NCBI GenBank assembly: GCA_964543575.1
Contig: CAZIYV010000042.1
Span: 1-23,784 of the forward strand
Source: Pelotomaculum_B sp964543575
Lineage (GTDB): Bacteria > Bacillota > Desulfotomaculia > Desulfotomaculales > Pelotomaculaceae
Direction of reading: 5' to 3'
DNA: 23,784 bases
The position numbers and the translations under genes are program-made. Shown piece after piece: positions 23,492-23,784 of the stretch (its first letter is position 1; every line of letters begins with the position of its first letter). The notes beneath the pieces are model-generated. The model ran no database searches. It saw nothing but the letters and a program-made list of their open reading frames with translations, and was not told where the DNA came from.

Positions 23492-23784
23492 AAATAGACA
23501 AGAAAAAGCTGGATAAAAAAGATTACCCATTAACCATAGACCCGACCATCACCATAGCGCCGGATGAAAATGAAAGCATGGATACGTATATACAAAATCA
23601 CGATGAACCTGACCCGGATGAAAGAATTTATTCCGACATTTATGTGGGGAAATTTCATGGCGATAAACACCGGGGTCTAATCAAATTTAATATATCCTCA
23701 CTGCCGCAGGGCAATATAAGCTCAGCTAACTTAAAACTTTACGGTGATCATCCGACCCAAACCAACATAAGGGCACATCAGCTG
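23461..23784 (+). pseudogene. Continuation of the DNRLRE protein in the -1 frame (3' end outside window)
   Basis: From 23461 the frame GANNSIEYTLKIDKKKLDKK, DYPLTIDPTITIAP is open to the right edge (108 codons). It is the natural follow-on of the upstream frame: the IEYTL...YPLTIDPTI block links the beta domain to the DNRLRE domain, whose start is visible (MDTYIQNHDE, SDIYVGKF, RGLIKFNISSLPQGNISSAN, LKLYGD). There is no start codon or ribosome site of its own at the junction. The cause is a one-base loss, either a sequencing error in a short A/G run or a real inactivation. DNRLRE proteins are large, secreted and cell-wall linked, and many carry RHS repeats further along. Confidence 0.65.

Overview
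The window reads as a chromosomal segment of an anaerobic, endospore-forming Firmicute. It looks like the Desulfotomaculum/Pelotomaculum group (Peptococcaceae), an inference from the sporulation gene set, the low-to-medium GC core, the 2-hydroxyacyl-CoA dehydratase activase-like genes and the RHS/DNRLRE surface proteins at both edges. All protein-coding genes recognised lie on the + strand; the only minus-strand feature is a dead transposase.

Region 1 (1-2160) is an AT-rich accessory patch. It holds the C-terminal end of an RHS/YD-repeat protein that enters from the left, a two-TM PH-like protein 18 nt downstream (possible immunity partner), a four-TM membrane protein, and a truncated ISAs1-type transposase interrupted by a roughly 62-bp hairpin element.

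Region 2 (2177-11898) is the sporulation core, in the order seen in Bacillus subtilis (dacF-spoIIAA-spoIIAB-sigF-spoVA...lysA), with two changes: a HelD-type RNA polymerase-recycling helicase sits between dacF and spoIIAA, and a dodecin gene precedes the spoVA genes. spoVAA and spoVAB are absent; spoVAC, D, E, EA and F are present. Strong matches to the forespore sigma-F/sigma-G promoter consensus (GHATR-N18-CATNHTA) lie before dacF and before the dodecin gene. Forespore commitment (SpoIIAA/AB/SigF), peptidoglycan trimming (DacF) and DPA movement with germination (SpoVA) are therefore clustered.

Region 3 (11944-15031) follows spoVAF by only 45 nt with no visible terminator: two paralogous acyl-CoA dehydratase activase-related proteins (DUF2229 type) and a BcrA/BadF/HgdC-type ATPase with the two cysteines that bridge its [4Fe-4S] cluster. 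They look like one ATP-driven redox module that may be read from the spoVA promoter; its substrate is unknown. This is the best candidate for an undescribed system here.

Region 4 (15148-22390) carries metabolic and housekeeping genes: a TrpB2-type tryptophan synthase beta homologue, lysA (diaminopimelate decarboxylase), an 879-aa DHH-CBS-CBS-tRNA nucleotidyltransferase fusion, an M50 site-2 protease overlapping it by 8 nt, and trpS. Terminators follow trpB2, lysA and trpS.

Region 5 (22430-23784) is an AT-rich intergenic stretch followed by a secreted DNRLRE-type protein with an apparent -1 frameshift near 23459. It runs off the right edge.
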